The position numbers and the translations under genes were made by a program. A model generated the notes under the pieces. That model was not told the DNA's origin and did no database searches. It saw only the letters and a list, made by a program, of their open reading frames with translations. A stretch of 64,000 bases of DNA, from NCBI RefSeq assembly GCF_003086295.3, contig NC_092042.1, positions 46,436,137 through 46,500,136 on the forward strand, given 5' to 3'. Position 1 is the first letter of the stretch; the number at the start of each line of letters is the position of its first letter. The stretch is from Arachis hypogaea. Taxonomy: Eukaryota; Streptophyta; Magnoliopsida; Fabales; Fabaceae. Shown one piece after another: positions 22,284 through 33,309 of this stretch.

Positions 22284-22455
22284 CTGGCGTTTAAACGCCA
22301 GTAAGGCTAGCAGATAGGCGTTTAACGCCCAGTCTGGCACCATTCTGGGCGTTTAACGCCAGAAAGGGGCACCAGACTGGCGTTAAACGCCAGAAAAGGG
22401 CAAGCACTTGGCGTTAAACGCCAGAAATGGGCACCAGCCCGGCGTTTAACGCCAG
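22284..22455. repeat. Palindrome array between protease and ORF2 of D
   Basis: Six near-perfect GGCGTTTAACGCC or GGCGTTAAACGCC units are separated by 15-20 bp. Confidence 0.88.
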
Positions 22456-22885
22456 AATTGGCTAAAAACGCATTTTTGCATGCCATTTGGTGCAGGGATG
22501 ACTTTTCCTTGACACCTCAGGATCTGTGGACCCCACAGGATCCCCACTTACCCCACCACTCTCTCTCTTCTTCTTCACCCATTCACCAATCACCTCAACA
22601 CCTCTTCCCCAAAAACCCTTCACCTATCAAATCCCATCTTTCTCTTCACCACTCACATCCATCATTCATAAAACCCCACCTACCTCACCATTCAAATTCA
22701 AAACACTTTCCCTCCCAAACCCACCCTCACATAGCCGAACCATAACCCTCCCCCCACCCCTATATAAACCCATCTTCACTCCTTCATTTTCGCACAACCT
22801 AAACACTACTTCTCCCCCTTTGGCCGAAACACATAGCTATCTCCTTCTCCTCCATTTCTTCTTCTTCTACTCTCTTCTTTCTTCT

Positions 22886-22905
22886 TTTGCTCGAGGACGA
22901 GCAAA
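22886..22905 (+). other. AGGA-loop hairpin upstream of ORF2 of D
   Basis: TTTGCTCG-AGGA-CGAGCAAA is followed by TTTTAAGTTTGGTGTGG and then, 42 bp later, by the ORF2 start. Confidence 0.78.
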
Positions 22906-22959
22906 CCTTTTAAGTTTGGTGTGGTAAAAGCATTGCTTTTTGTTTTTCCATAACCATTT

Positions 22960-24072
22960 ATGGCATCCAAGGCCGGAGAAACCTCTAGAAAGAGGAAAGG
23001 GAAGGCAAAAACTTCTATCTCCGAGTCATGGGAGATGGAGAGATTCATCTCAAGGGTGCATCAAGACCACTTCTATGAAGTTGTGGCCTTGAAGAAAGTG
23101 ATCCCCGAGGTCCCTTTCAAACTCAAAAAGAGTGAATATCCGGAGATCCGACATGAGATCCGAAGAAGAGGTTGGGAAGTTCTTACCAACCCCATTCAAC
23201 AAGTAGGAATCTTGATGGTTCAAGAGTTCTATGCCAATGCATGGATCACCAAGAACCATGATCAAAGTGTGAACCCGGATCCAAAGAATTGGCTTACTAT
23301 GGTTCGAGGGAAATACTTGGATTTTAGTTCGGAAAATGTAAGGTTGGCATTCAACTTGCCCATGATGCAAGGAGATGAACATCCTTACACTAGAAGGGTC
23401 AACTTTGATCAAAGGTTGGACCAAGTCCTCACAGTCATTTGTGAAGAGGGTGCCCAATGGAAGAGAGATTCAAGAGGAAAGCCGGTTCAATTGAGAAGGC
23501 ATGACCTCAAACCCGTGGCTAGAGGATGGTTAGAGTTTATACAACGCTCAATCATTCCCACTAGCAACCGGTCCGAAGTTACTATAGACCGGGCTATCAT
23601 GATTCATAGCATCATGATTGGAGAAGAAATAGAAGTTCATGAGGTTATAGCTCAAGAAATTTATAAGGTGGCGGACAAGTCCTCTACCTTGGCAAGGTTA
23701 GCCTTTCCTCATCTCATTTGTCACCTCTGTTATTCAGTTGGAGTTGACATAGAGGGAGACATCCCCATTGATGAGGACAAGCCCATCACTAAGAAGAGGA
23801 TGGAACAAACAAGAGACCCCTCTCATCATCAAATCCCTGAGATGCCTCAAGGGATGCACTTTCCTCCACAAAACTATTGGGAGCAACTAAACACCTCCCT
23901 AGGAGAATTGAGTTCCAACATGGGACAACTAAGGGTGGAGCATCAAGAACACTCCGTCCTCCTCCATGAAATTAGAGAAGATCAAAGAATCATGAGAGAG
24001 GAGCAACAAAGACAAGGAAGAGACATTGAGGAGTGTTCAAGCTGCCATCACTATGGTGGACCCGTTCTTTAA
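22960..24072 (+). CDS. ORF2: plant retroelement 'putative transposon protein', intact
   Basis: This is an open frame of 370 residues starting MASKAGETSRKRKGKAK, with a basic cluster at residues 9-17 that could be a nuclear localisation signal. Residues about 25-285 match in general character the Pfam putative plant transposon protein domain found in ORF2 of Athila-like elements. Recognisable blocks are FYANAWI, GKYLDFS, YTRRVNFDQRLDQVL, ARGWLEFIQRSIIPTSNRSEVT, ARLAFPHLICHLCYSVGV and DEDKPITKKRMEQ. The C-terminus (about 300-355, LSSNMGQLRVEHQEHSVLLHEI) looks like a coiled coil. No signal peptide or membrane span is seen, so it does not look like an envelope protein. The start is supported by equivalent ATGs in B (7994) and E (33674). 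Its function is not known. Confidence 0.85.
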   Translation: MASKAGETSRKRKGKAKTSISESWEMERFISRVHQDHFYEVVALKKVIPEVPFKLKKSEYPEIRHEIRRRGWEVLTNPIQQVGILMVQEFYANAWITKNHDQSVNPDPKNWLTMVRGKYLDFSSENVRLAFNLPMMQGDEHPYTRRVNFDQRLDQVLTVICEEGAQWKRDSRGKPVQLRRHDLKPVARGWLEFIQRSIIPTSNRSEVTIDRAIMIHSIMIGEEIEVHEVIAQEIYKVADKSSTLARLAFPHLICHLCYSVGVDIEGDIPIDEDKPITKKRMEQTRDPSHHQIPEMPQGMHFPPQNYWEQLNTSLGELSSNMGQLRVEHQEHSVLLHEIREDQRIMREEQQRQGRDIEECSSCHHYGGPVL

Positions 24073-24986
24073 TTTCCTTGTTCTTTATTTTTTTGTTTTT
24101 CGAAAATTATGCTTATGTTTATCTATGTTTGTGTCTTGTGATCATTAGTGTCTTAGTGTCTATGCCTTAAAGTTATGAATGTCCTATGAATCCATCACCT
24201 TTCTTGAATGAAAAATGTTCTTAATTGAAAAAGAGAAGAATTGCATGAATTTTGAATTTTATAACAGTTTAATTATTTTGATGTGGTGGCAACACTTTTG
24301 TTTTCTGAATGTATGCTTAAACAGTGCATATGTCTTTTGAATTTGTGGTTCATGAATGTTGGCTCTTGAAAGAATGATGAAAAAGGAGACATGTTACTGA
24401 GGATCTGAAAAATCATAAAAATGATTCTTGAAGCAAGAAAAAGCAGTGAATACAAAAAAAAAATTCGAAAAAAAAATTCGAAAAAAAAGAGAGAGAAAGA
24501 AAGAAAAAAAAAGGGAAAAGAAAGAAAAAGAAAGAAATAAAGTTGTGATCCAAGGCAAAAAGAGTGTGCTTAAGAACCCTGGACACCTCTAATTGGGGAC
24601 TCTAGCAAAGCTGAGTCACAATCTGAAAAGGTTCACCCAATTATGTGTCTGTGGCATGTATGTATCCGGTGGTAATACTGGAAGACAGAGTGCTTTGGGC
24701 CACAGCCAAGACTCAATAAGTAGCTGTGTTCAAGAATCATCATACTTAACTAGGAGAATCAATGACACTATCTGGATTCTGAGTTCTTAAAGAAGCCAAT
24801 CATTCTGAATTTCAAAGGATAGAGTGAGATGCCAAAACTGTTCAGAGGCAAAAAGCTAAAAGCCCTGCTCATCTGATTAATACTGATCTTCATAGATGTT
24901 TTTGGAATTCATTGCATATTCTCTTCTTTTTATCTTGTTTGATTTTCAGTTGCTTGAGGACAAGCAACAATTTAAGTTTGGTGTTG
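24073..24986 (+). other. Conserved 3' non-coding region and PPT module of D
   Basis: This region shares long blocks with I (52440-53285), B (9340-9690) and E (inverted, 32215-33060), including a purine-rich tract at 24450-24535. It ends with hairpin GTTGCTTG-AGGA-CAAGCAAC (24949-24968) and TTTAAGTTTGGTGTTG directly against the LTR. The last motif takes the position of the polypurine tract, although it is not purely purine. Confidence 0.78.
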
Positions 24987-26721
24987 TGATGAGCGGATAA
25001 TTTGTACGCTTTTTGGAATTGTTTTTAGTGTGTTTTTAGTATGATCTAGTTAGTTTTTAGTATATTTTTATTAGTTTTTAGTTAAAATTCACTTTTCTGG
25101 ACTTTACTATGAGTTTGTGTGTTTTTCTGTGATTTCAGGTATTTTCTGGCTGAAATTGAGGGACCTGAGCAAAAATCTGATTCAGAGACTGAAAAGGACT
25201 GCAGATGCTGTTGGATTCTGACCTCTCTGCACTCGAAGTGGATTTTCTGGAGCTACAGAAATCCAATTGGCGCGCTCTCAACGGCGTTGGAAAGTAGACA
25301 TCCTGGGATTTCCAGCAATATATGATAGTCCATACTTTGCCCAAGATTTGAAGGCCCAAACCGGCGTTCAAAGTCACCCTCAGAATTCCCAGCGTTAAAC
25401 GCCGGAACTGGCACAAGAATGGGAGTTAAACGCCCAAACTGGCACCAAAGCTGGCGTTTAACTCCAAGAAGAGTCTCTACACGAAAATGCTTCAATGCTC
25501 AGCCCAAGCACACACCATGTGGGCCCGGAAGTGGATTTTTATGTCATTTACTCATCTCTGTAAACCCTAGGCTACTAGTTCTCTATAAGAAGGACCTTTT
25601 ACTATTGTATTTTCATCTTTGGATCTTTGGATTATTTTAGATCCTTTGATCATCTTTGGACATCTAGTTCTTAGATCATTGGGAGGCTGGCCTCACGGCC
25701 ATGCCTAGACCTTGTTCTTATGTATTTTCAACGGTGGAGTTTCTACACACCATAGATTAAGGTGTGGAGCTCTACTGTACCTCGAGAATTAATGCAATTA
25801 CTATTGTTCTTCTATTCAATTCCGCTTGTTCTTATTCTAAGATATCACTTGTTCTTCAACTTGATGAATGTGATGATCCGTGACACATATCATCATTCTC
25901 ACCTATGAACGTGTGACTGACAACCACCTCCGTTCTACCTTAGATTGGGTGAATATCTCGTGGATTCCTGATACACGATGCCTGGTTGATCGCCTGACAA
26001 CCGAGCGCTCGCCTGACAACCGAGCCAGCCATTCCGTGAGATCAGAGTCTTCGTGGTATAGACTAGAACTGATGGCGGCATTCAAGAGAATCCGGAAGGT
26101 CTAACCTTGTCTGTGGTATTCTGAGTAGGATTCAATGATTGAATGACTGTGACGTGCTTCAAACTCCTGAGGGTGGGGCGTTAGTGACAGACGCAAAAGA
26201 ATCACTGGATTCTATTCCGGCCTGATTGAGAACCGACAGATGGATAGCCGTGCCGTGACAGGGTGCGTTGAACATTTCCACTGAGAGGATGGGAGGTAGC
26301 CACTGACAACGGTGAAACCCTTGCATAAGCTTGCCATGGAAAGGAGTAAGAAGGATTGGATGAAGACAGTAGGAAAGCAGAGAGACAGAAGGGACAAGCA
26401 TCTCCATACGCTTATCTGAAATTCCCACCAATGAATTGCATAAGTATCTCTATCTTTATCTTTATGTTTTATTCGTATATCACCCATATCCATTTGAGTT
26501 TGCCTGAATAAGATTTACAAGGTGACCATAGCTTGCTTCATACCAACAATCTCTGTGGGTTCGACCCTTGCGTAAGGTTTATTACTTGGACGACCCAGTA
26601 CACTTGCTGGTTAGTTGTGCGAAGTTGTGTTTATGCCATGGTATTGAACACCAAGTTTTTGGGTTCATCTCCGGGGAATAATTGAGTTGTGAAAAGTATT
26701 GATCACAATTTCGCGCTACCA
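24987..26721 (+). repeat. 3' LTR of element D
   Basis: TGATGAGCGGATAATTTG at 24987 to TTTCGCGCTACCA at 26721, 1735 bp. Its U3 contains degenerate GGCGTTNAACGCC units (25381-25462). It is very close to solo LTRs J and K. A possible TATA motif, CTCTATAAGAAGG, lies near 25582. Confidence 0.88.
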
Positions 26722-27063
26722 GCTGGTCACACGTACGCGTCACCTACGCGTACGCATCACGTCCCGCTGGTCAGCTTCATTATTCCTTTGAGTTCCTACC
26801 ATTTTTGCAAGCTTCCTTTCCATTCTCCAAGCCATTCTTGCCCTATAAAGCCTGAAACACTTTAACATACAGATCACAGTATCAAATGGTATATAGAGGA
26901 GTTAAAATTTGACAATTTAAAAGCTCTGGAAGCGAGTTTTCAATCATAGCATGAAATCAGGAAGGCAACGTAGAACATGTGAATTTTATGAATAAGTGTA
27001 GGAATAATATGATAAATTCCACTCAATTCAGCACAAAATAAATCATAAGATAGTGGTTTATCA
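26722..27063 (-). repeat. Partial LTR of another family (TGATAAACC type), inverted
   Basis: Read on the minus strand it begins TGATAAACCACTATCTTATG at 27063 and shares CTATAGGGCAAGAATGGC-type and CpG-rich ACGCGTACGCGT motifs with 16580-17130 and with the H LTR (54816-55239). Its 3' portion is missing because element D abuts it at 26722. Its last base coincides with the first base of the gag ATG of element G. Confidence 0.7.
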
Positions 27064-28681
27064 TGGAGACACGTAGAATCACCTTGCACGAACAAGGAGC
27101 GGCAAATCTTATTCTTCAACCATTGCAAGCTAGGTATCCAAATCTTGATCCAAACTTTGAGTTGAAGAATAGTTTGATTAATTTGCTTCCCAATTATCAT
27201 GGACTTCTGGGCCAAGACCCCATTAGACATCTAAGAGATTTTCAAGTTGATTGTTCTACGGCTCGAAGGCATGGTGCCGATGAGATTGCTATCATGGTTT
27301 TTGCTTTCCCCTTCTCTCTTGAGAGGCGAGTAAAAGAGAGGTTCTACTCCCAACCAGATGAAGTGGTGACCGAATGAGATTTATTGAGAAGAGAGTTTTT
27401 AGACAAGTTCTTTTTGCCGGAGAAGACTGATTACATCCGGAAAGAAATTTTCGGTATAATGCAAAAGGACTAAGAGACCCTGTATAAGTACTGGACTCGA
27501 TTCAAGAGACTATTGGAATCTTGTCCACACCATGGATTGGACACTCACTTGCTCATTAGCTATTTCACTAGAGGTCTTTGCGCAGCAGATAAGAGATTGC
27601 TCACCGCTTCTAGTGGTGGTTCCCTTTCTAAGAACAAGACGGCGGTGGAAGCTTAGAGCTTGGTAAATGATATCGCCGAGGCTACACAACATGTAAGGGT
27701 GAGGAACAACCCCCTCAAGGGTGTGGTGGAAGCACCTCCTTCCGAATTAACTTTGACCAAAGTGCTTAGGGATATAACCACTCTCCTCACGGAGATCTGC
27801 ACGGAACAAAAGGAATTTTACTCAGTCCAAGCCATCCATGACCCAACCCAAATCCTCCAACTTGAAGGGCCTCCTAGAGTATGTAGTTTATGCTCTAGCA
27901 CCGCACATTACACCGACCAATGTCATCAAGTACAAGAGGATTACACCCTTATGGTAGCCAATGTGAACTACAACAACTGTCCACCATATCAATCTCAAGG
28001 CCAAGATAATTACTCTCATAGTAATAGTTCCAACCAAGGGTGGAGGGACAATGCACAAGGGAACAATCAAAATCAAAGATGGAATAACTCCTTTTCTCAC
28101 TACCACAACAACCACCAATCTTCACCCCAATATCACAACAACAACCATCAAGCCAACCAAAACCACCACAACCAACTATACCAAGCACTTTACCAAAACC
28201 AAAACAACCACTCTAGATACCAAGCTCCTCACCAAAGACAACAATCCAACTAATCCTATTCCTTTTCCACCAACCAAGTTGATAATTCTAACCGTGCACC
28301 CTACCAAGAGCAAGAGAGACTTAGAATTATGGTAGGAAAACATGAAGAGAACAATAGGGCCTAATTTAGTAACATGAGTGATCAATTGTCCAACATCACT
28401 GAAATGCTTTTAAGGATGTCTTTTCCTCCCTTCAACAATACCAACACCAGTCAAGCCTCAACCTCTTCTAGCCTTCCATCCAAACCACTTCAAAACCTAA
28501 AGGGCAATCTAAACGCCATCACTCTACGGTCAGGGACTCCATTGGAGGAGATACCTCATAGGACCATGGAAAATATTCATGAGGAGGAAGTGGTTGTTGA
28601 AGCTCCGACGGATAATGGAAATTCTTCCTCCGTTTTTCTTGGTAGACCTTTCTTGAAGACCTCTAAATTTAAATTAGATGC
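27063..28681 (+). pseudogene. gag: Gag with zinc knuckle and protease fragment of element G
   Basis: The start METRRITLHEQGAAN at 27063 leads into YPNLDPNFELKNSLINLLPNYHG and DPIRHLRDFQVDCSTARRHGADE, then FAFPFSLERRVKERFY, the Retrotrans_gag domain. One frame runs through stops at 27375, about 27472, about 27654 and about 28252. It includes a zinc knuckle CSLCSSTAHYTDQC (CX2CX4HX4C, about 27889-27930) and a Gln/Asn/His-rich tail. It then jumps to SSVFLGRPFLKTSKFKLDA, the C-terminal protease block, so most of the protease, including the active site, is deleted. The frame is cut by solo LTR F at 28682 and resumes at 40442. This gag differs clearly from those of A, D, E and I, which lack the knuckle. 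Confidence 0.85.
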
Positions 28682-29732
28682 TGATGTCTCGAATTTACTA
28701 CCCCTTTTAAAAATTTAGTGAATCAGTTCTTTTGGCAAGTGCACCAAAATTATCGCCAAGTAATAACCCACAGTAGAGTGGAATTGTATCCATAGAGATT
28801 GGCAAATCCAAGCAATTTTAATCGATTGATGAATTAGTTAAGCAGATCAATAAGATTGTGAAGTGCAGAATTGTAAATAGCATAAATGTAAATGACTAGA
28901 ATGTAAAGAAAAGCAATAAAGTGCAGAATTAGAAATTGCAGAATGTAAAATGCTGAATCATAAATGACTTGAATGTAAATGGGAATGGGGAATTGCTGAA
29001 TGTAAAATTAAGCTATAAAGAAATGGATAGATAAGAATGGGGGAATTCATTTAGATTGGGAGATGTTGTCTCTTTGGATCAAATCTAGCTTATATCTTCT
29101 TCAATCATACAACTCATTGACCTCTTGGCAATCTTGATTGATTGAGCCCCAATCCCTTGGTGACTCAATCTCTCAGATCTTGATCAATAGCCAATTCCTT
29201 GGTCTAATTGCTCATGAAGAGAGATATGATTGGTTCCTGATTATACCACATACCATTGTAGGTCAAGGTAGCGGGGGGATTATATGTCACGTATCCCATC
29301 ACGAAAACCCAGAATCTACTCAAGTGTGAGAAGGGATTTCAAGCATGGTTTCATATTTCCTTTCCCAAGGTTCCCATGAAACCCAATTGCATTCAATCTC
29401 TTTCCCAAGATAATTGAACACTAAGCATTAAGAACGAGATTCCTTATAGCAAATCAAGAGAAGATGAAGAGAAGAAGAATTTCACTATTATCAATCCATC
29501 AAGTACAACAGAGCTCCCTCTCTCAATGAGAGGGAATTTAGCTACTCATAGCTTGAAAGGTACTCAAAAGTGGAGTGTAAAAGTGGATCTAGAACTAACT
29601 GCTTAACCCCTCTTCAATACTATTTGAGGGTATTTATACTACTCCTAGTGAAAATAAAGAAATTACAAAAGTCAAAAAAGGAAAATTACATTTTGGAGGA
29701 AAAGAAAACACTCAATAAACGTGACTCCTTAG

Positions 29733-30545
29733 CTGGCGTGTGGCTGGCGCTTCATCGGCATGTCACGTGCCCTTCAAAATGGCTTGGCGTGACACGCTCA
29801 ATCTTTCAAGTGGCACGCTCGTCCCTTGTCAACCTTGGCGTGCCATGCCTTCGAACTCAAGTGGCACGCCATAGTGGCATTCTTGTGTTGGCGTGCCATG
29901 CCTTCGAGCTCAAGTGGCACGCCCTTTGATTTTTCCACTTCGTTTACCTCTGGAAACTTGAACTAGTATGGCACGCCCAGGGTCTGGCGTGCCACGCACC
30001 TTTTTGAGTGAGTGATTCCTCTGTTTGGCATGCCACGCCACGAACTCAAGTGGCACGCCCCAATGATGCTATGCCCTCTGAATGACACTGGCGTGCCACG
30101 CCTGGTTGCTCAAGTGGCACACCTAAGTGAAGAATAGTGATTGGTGTGCCATGCCTTCGACATCAAATGGCACACCTAAGTGAGGTTGAGAGGTTGGCGT
30201 GCCATGCCTTCGACTTCAAGTGGCACGCCCAATCTTCAATTGCCTTCAGCCCCTTCTCTGGATCATTGTACCGGCGTGCCACACCATGCTGCTCAAGTGG
30301 CACGCCCATGTATTTGTACTCTTCAAGCTTGGCGTGCCACGCCTGGGTCTTCAAGTGGCACGCCAAAATGACTTTTTGGAGCCGGCGTGCCACGCCTTCG
30401 ACACCAAGCGGCACGCCGTAGTAGAGGTTCTTCTTGAGGTAGTGAGTTGGCGTGCTATGCCTTCGACTTCAAGTGGCACGCCTATAGTAGTTGATGGGTC
30501 AGGTGTGCCACGCCGAACCTGGCGTGCCATGCCCTTTTTGTTTCC
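29733..30545. repeat. GGCGTGCCACGCC palindrome array in LTR F
   Basis: About twenty units alternate between GGCGTGCCACGCC and AGTGGCACGCC forms, separated by 10-45 bp. Three or four more lie beyond E at 40116-40260. Small frames crossing it encode repeats such as GVPCLR or WHAK and are not genes. Confidence 0.88.
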
Positions 30546-30584
30546 TCCATTTTGCTCTCTAAAATTTTGTACTAGCATGCCGCG

Positions 30585-32214
30585 TGGAGCACAAAATTGT
30601 GATAATCAACAATGGCACCAAAGACTTGGAGCTCTCAAATGTGAATCACACTTTGTCACAACTTCGCACAACTAACCAGCAAGTGCACTGGGTCGTCCAA
30701 GTAATACCTTACGTGAGTAAGGGTCGATCCCACGGAGATTGTTGGTATGAAGTAAGCTATGGTCATCTTGTAAATCTCAGTTAGGCGGATAATAAATGGT
30801 TGTAATGTTTGATAATTTAAAATATAAATAAAACGCAAAATAAAGATAGAGATACTTATGTAAATCATTGGTGGAAATTTCTGATAAGTGTATGGAGATG
30901 CTTTATCCCTTTTGAATCTCTGCTTTCCTATTGCTTTCATCCAATCATTCTCCTCCTTTTTATGGTAGGCTGTATGTAGGGCGTCACCGTTGTCAATGGC
31001 TACTTCCCATCCTCTCAATGAAAATGGTCCAAATGCTCTGTCACAGCACGACTAATCATCTGTCGGTTCTCGATCATGTCAGAAAATAATCCATTGATCC
31101 TTTTGCGTTTGTCACTATGCCCAACAATCGCGAGTTTGAAGCTCGTCACAGTCATTCAATCCCTAAATCCTTCTCGGAATACCACAGACAAGGTTTAGAA
31201 TTTCCGATTCTCAAGAATGGCCGCCAATAATTCTAGCTTATACCACAAAGATTCTGATTAAGGAATCCAAGAGATACACACTCGATCTAAGGTAGAACGG
31301 AAGTGGTTGTCAGTCACGCGTTCATAAGGATGGATGATGATGAGTGTCACGGATCATCACATCCATCAGGTTGAAGTGCAGCGAATATCTTAGAATAAGA
31401 ATAAGCTTGAATTGAATAGAAGAACAATAGTAGTTGTATTAATACTCGAGGAACAGCAAAGCTCCACACCTTAATCTATGGTGTGTAGAAACTCCACCGT
31501 TGAAAATACATTAGAACAAGGTCTAGACATGGCCGAAGGGCCAGCCTCCCCAAATAGCATGTGAATTTGAGAATAGGGAAAAAGACCCCTAGTACAATAG
31601 TAAAAAGTTCTATTTATACTAAACTAGCTACTAGGGTTTACAAAAATAAGTCTAAGTGCAGAAATCCACTTCCGGGGCCCACTTTGGTGTGTACTTGGGC
31701 GGAGCTTGAGCTTTACACGTGTAGAGGCTTCTCTTGGGGTTAAACGCCAAGTTGTAATGTGTTTTTGGCGTTTAACTCTGGTTTGTAACGTGTTTTTAGC
31801 GTTTTACTCCAGAATGCAGCATGGAATTGGCGTTGAACGACAATTTGCGTTGTCTAAGCTCGAACAAAGTATGAACTATTATATATTGGTGGAAAGCCCT
31901 GGATGTCTACTTTCTAACGAAGTTAAGCGCGTGCCATTTTGAGTTCTGTAGCTCCAGAAAATCTATTTCGAGTGCAGGGAGGTCAGAATCCAACAACATC
32001 AGCAGTCCTTTTTCAGCATGAATCAGATTTTTGCTCAGGTCCCTTAATTTCACCCAGAAAATACCTAAAATCACAGAAAATATACAAACTCATAGTAAAG
32101 TCCAGAAATGTGAATTTTGCATAAAAACTAATAAAAATATCCCTAAAAGTAGCTAGATCTACTAAAAACTACCTAAAAATAATGCCAAAAAGTATATAAA
32201 TTATCCGCTCATCA
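30585..32214 (-). repeat. 3' LTR of element E
   Basis: TGGAGCACAAAA to CGCTCATCA, 1630 bp, preceded by TSD CCGCG (30580-30584). A TATAAATA box on the minus strand lies at 31611-31618. Degenerate GGCGTT palindromes lie at 31735-31850. Confidence 0.9.
31611..31618 (-). promoter_or_regulatory. Possible TATA box in the E 3' LTR
   Basis: TATAAATA on the minus strand, inside GTTTAGTATAAATAGAAC. The 5' LTR has the same motif at 39497-39504, the copy that would drive transcription of E. K has TATATATA at 62023-62030 in the matching place. Confidence 0.5.
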
Positions 32215-32232
32215 CAACACCAAACTTAAATT

Positions 32233-32252
32233 GTTGCTTGTCCCCAAGCAAC
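32233..32252 (-). other. GGGA-loop hairpin and PPT module of E
   Basis: Minus strand GTTGCTTG-GGGA-CAAGCAAC, then TTTAAGTTTGGTGTTG, then the LTR at 32214. Confidence 0.75.
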
Positions 32253-32860
32253 TGAAAATCAAATAGGATAAAAAGAAGAGAATATACTATAAATCTCAAA
32301 ATATCAATGAATATTAGTTCTAATTAGATGAGCGGGACTAGTAGCTTTTTGCTTCTGAACAGTTTTGGCATCTCACTTTATCCTTTGAAGTTTAGAATGA
32401 TTGGCATCTATAGGAACTCATAGTTCAGATAGTGTTATTGATTCTCCTAGTTAAGTATGTTGATTCTTGAACATAGCTACTTTTATGAGTCTTGGTCGTG
32501 GCCCTAAGCACTTTGTTTTCCAGTATTACCACCAGATACATAAATGCCACAGACATATGATTGGGTGAACCTTTTCAGATTGTGACTCAGCTTTGCTAAA
32601 GTCCCCAGTTAGAGGTGTCCAGAGCTCTTAAGCACACTCTTTTTTGCTTTGGATCATGACTTTAACCACTCAGTCTCAAGCTTTTCACTTCGACCTGCCT
32701 GCGACAAGCACTTGGTTAGGGATAGCTTGATTTAGCCGCTTAGGCCAGGATTTATTTCCTTGGGCCCTCCTATCCATTGATGCTCAATGTCTTTGATCCT
32801 TTTTACCCTTGCTTTTTGGTTTTAAGGGCTATTGGCTTTTTTTGCTTGCTTTTTCTTTTT

Positions 32861-32906
<46 letters not shown>

Positions 32907-33309
32907 CTGCTTTTTCTTGCTTCAAGAATCAATTTTATGATTTTTCAGATCATCAATAACATTTCTCTTTTTCATCATTCTTTCAAGAGCCAACAATTTT
33001 AACATTCATAAACAACAAGATAAAAAAATATGCACTGTTCAAGCATTCATTCAGAAAACAAAAAGTATTGTCACCACATCAATATAATTAAACTAATTTT
33101 AAGGATAAATTCGAAACTCATGTACTTCTTGTTCTTTTGTATCAAAAACATTTTTTCATTTAAGAAAGGTGAAGGATTCATGGAATTATTCATAGCCTTA
33201 AGACATAGTTACTAAATACTAATGATCATGTAATAAAGACACAAACATAGACAAACATGAAGCTTAAAAATAAAAAAATAGAGAGATAAGAACAAGGAAG
33301 TTAAGGAGT
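32253..33309 (-). other. Conserved 3' non-coding region of E
   Basis: This is the reverse complement of the D and I 3' regions. It includes a (TA)n microsatellite at 32863-32903, where the other copies have a purine-rich tract. No gene is seen. Confidence 0.75.

Larger units (their letters stand above)
16580..26721 (+). mobile_element. Element D: non-autonomous Ty3/gypsy element with gag-protease and ORF2
   Basis: The order is chimeric 5' LTR, two PBS copies, leader with palindromes, gag-protease, palindrome array, ORF2, conserved 3' region, complete 3' LTR. There is no RT, RNase H or integrase. The base pairs flanking the element (ATTGC before 16580, GCTGG after 26721) do not match, which fits a rearranged left end. 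The coding parts are the best preserved of the non-autonomous copies: one in-frame stop in gag-protease and none in ORF2. Confidence 0.82.

Noticed and set aside
22284..22455. Palindromic repeats with short spacers resembling a CRISPR array (also at 2380, 29733 and 51381)
   Set aside because: Spacers are short, unequal and shared between copies, repeats vary, and there are no cas genes. The setting is a plant retroelement.
22960..24072. Envelope gene of an infectious retrovirus-like element
   Set aside because: No signal peptide, membrane span or glycoprotein features are seen. The domain is the plant putative transposon protein type.
30137..30675. Cys/His/Trp-rich frames of 63-158 codons
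   Set aside because: They are translations of the GGCGTGCCACGCC array of LTR F in several frames.
32863..32903. (TA)n tract as a regulatory site
   Set aside because: Ordinary microsatellite; the other copies have unrelated purine-rich sequence at this position.
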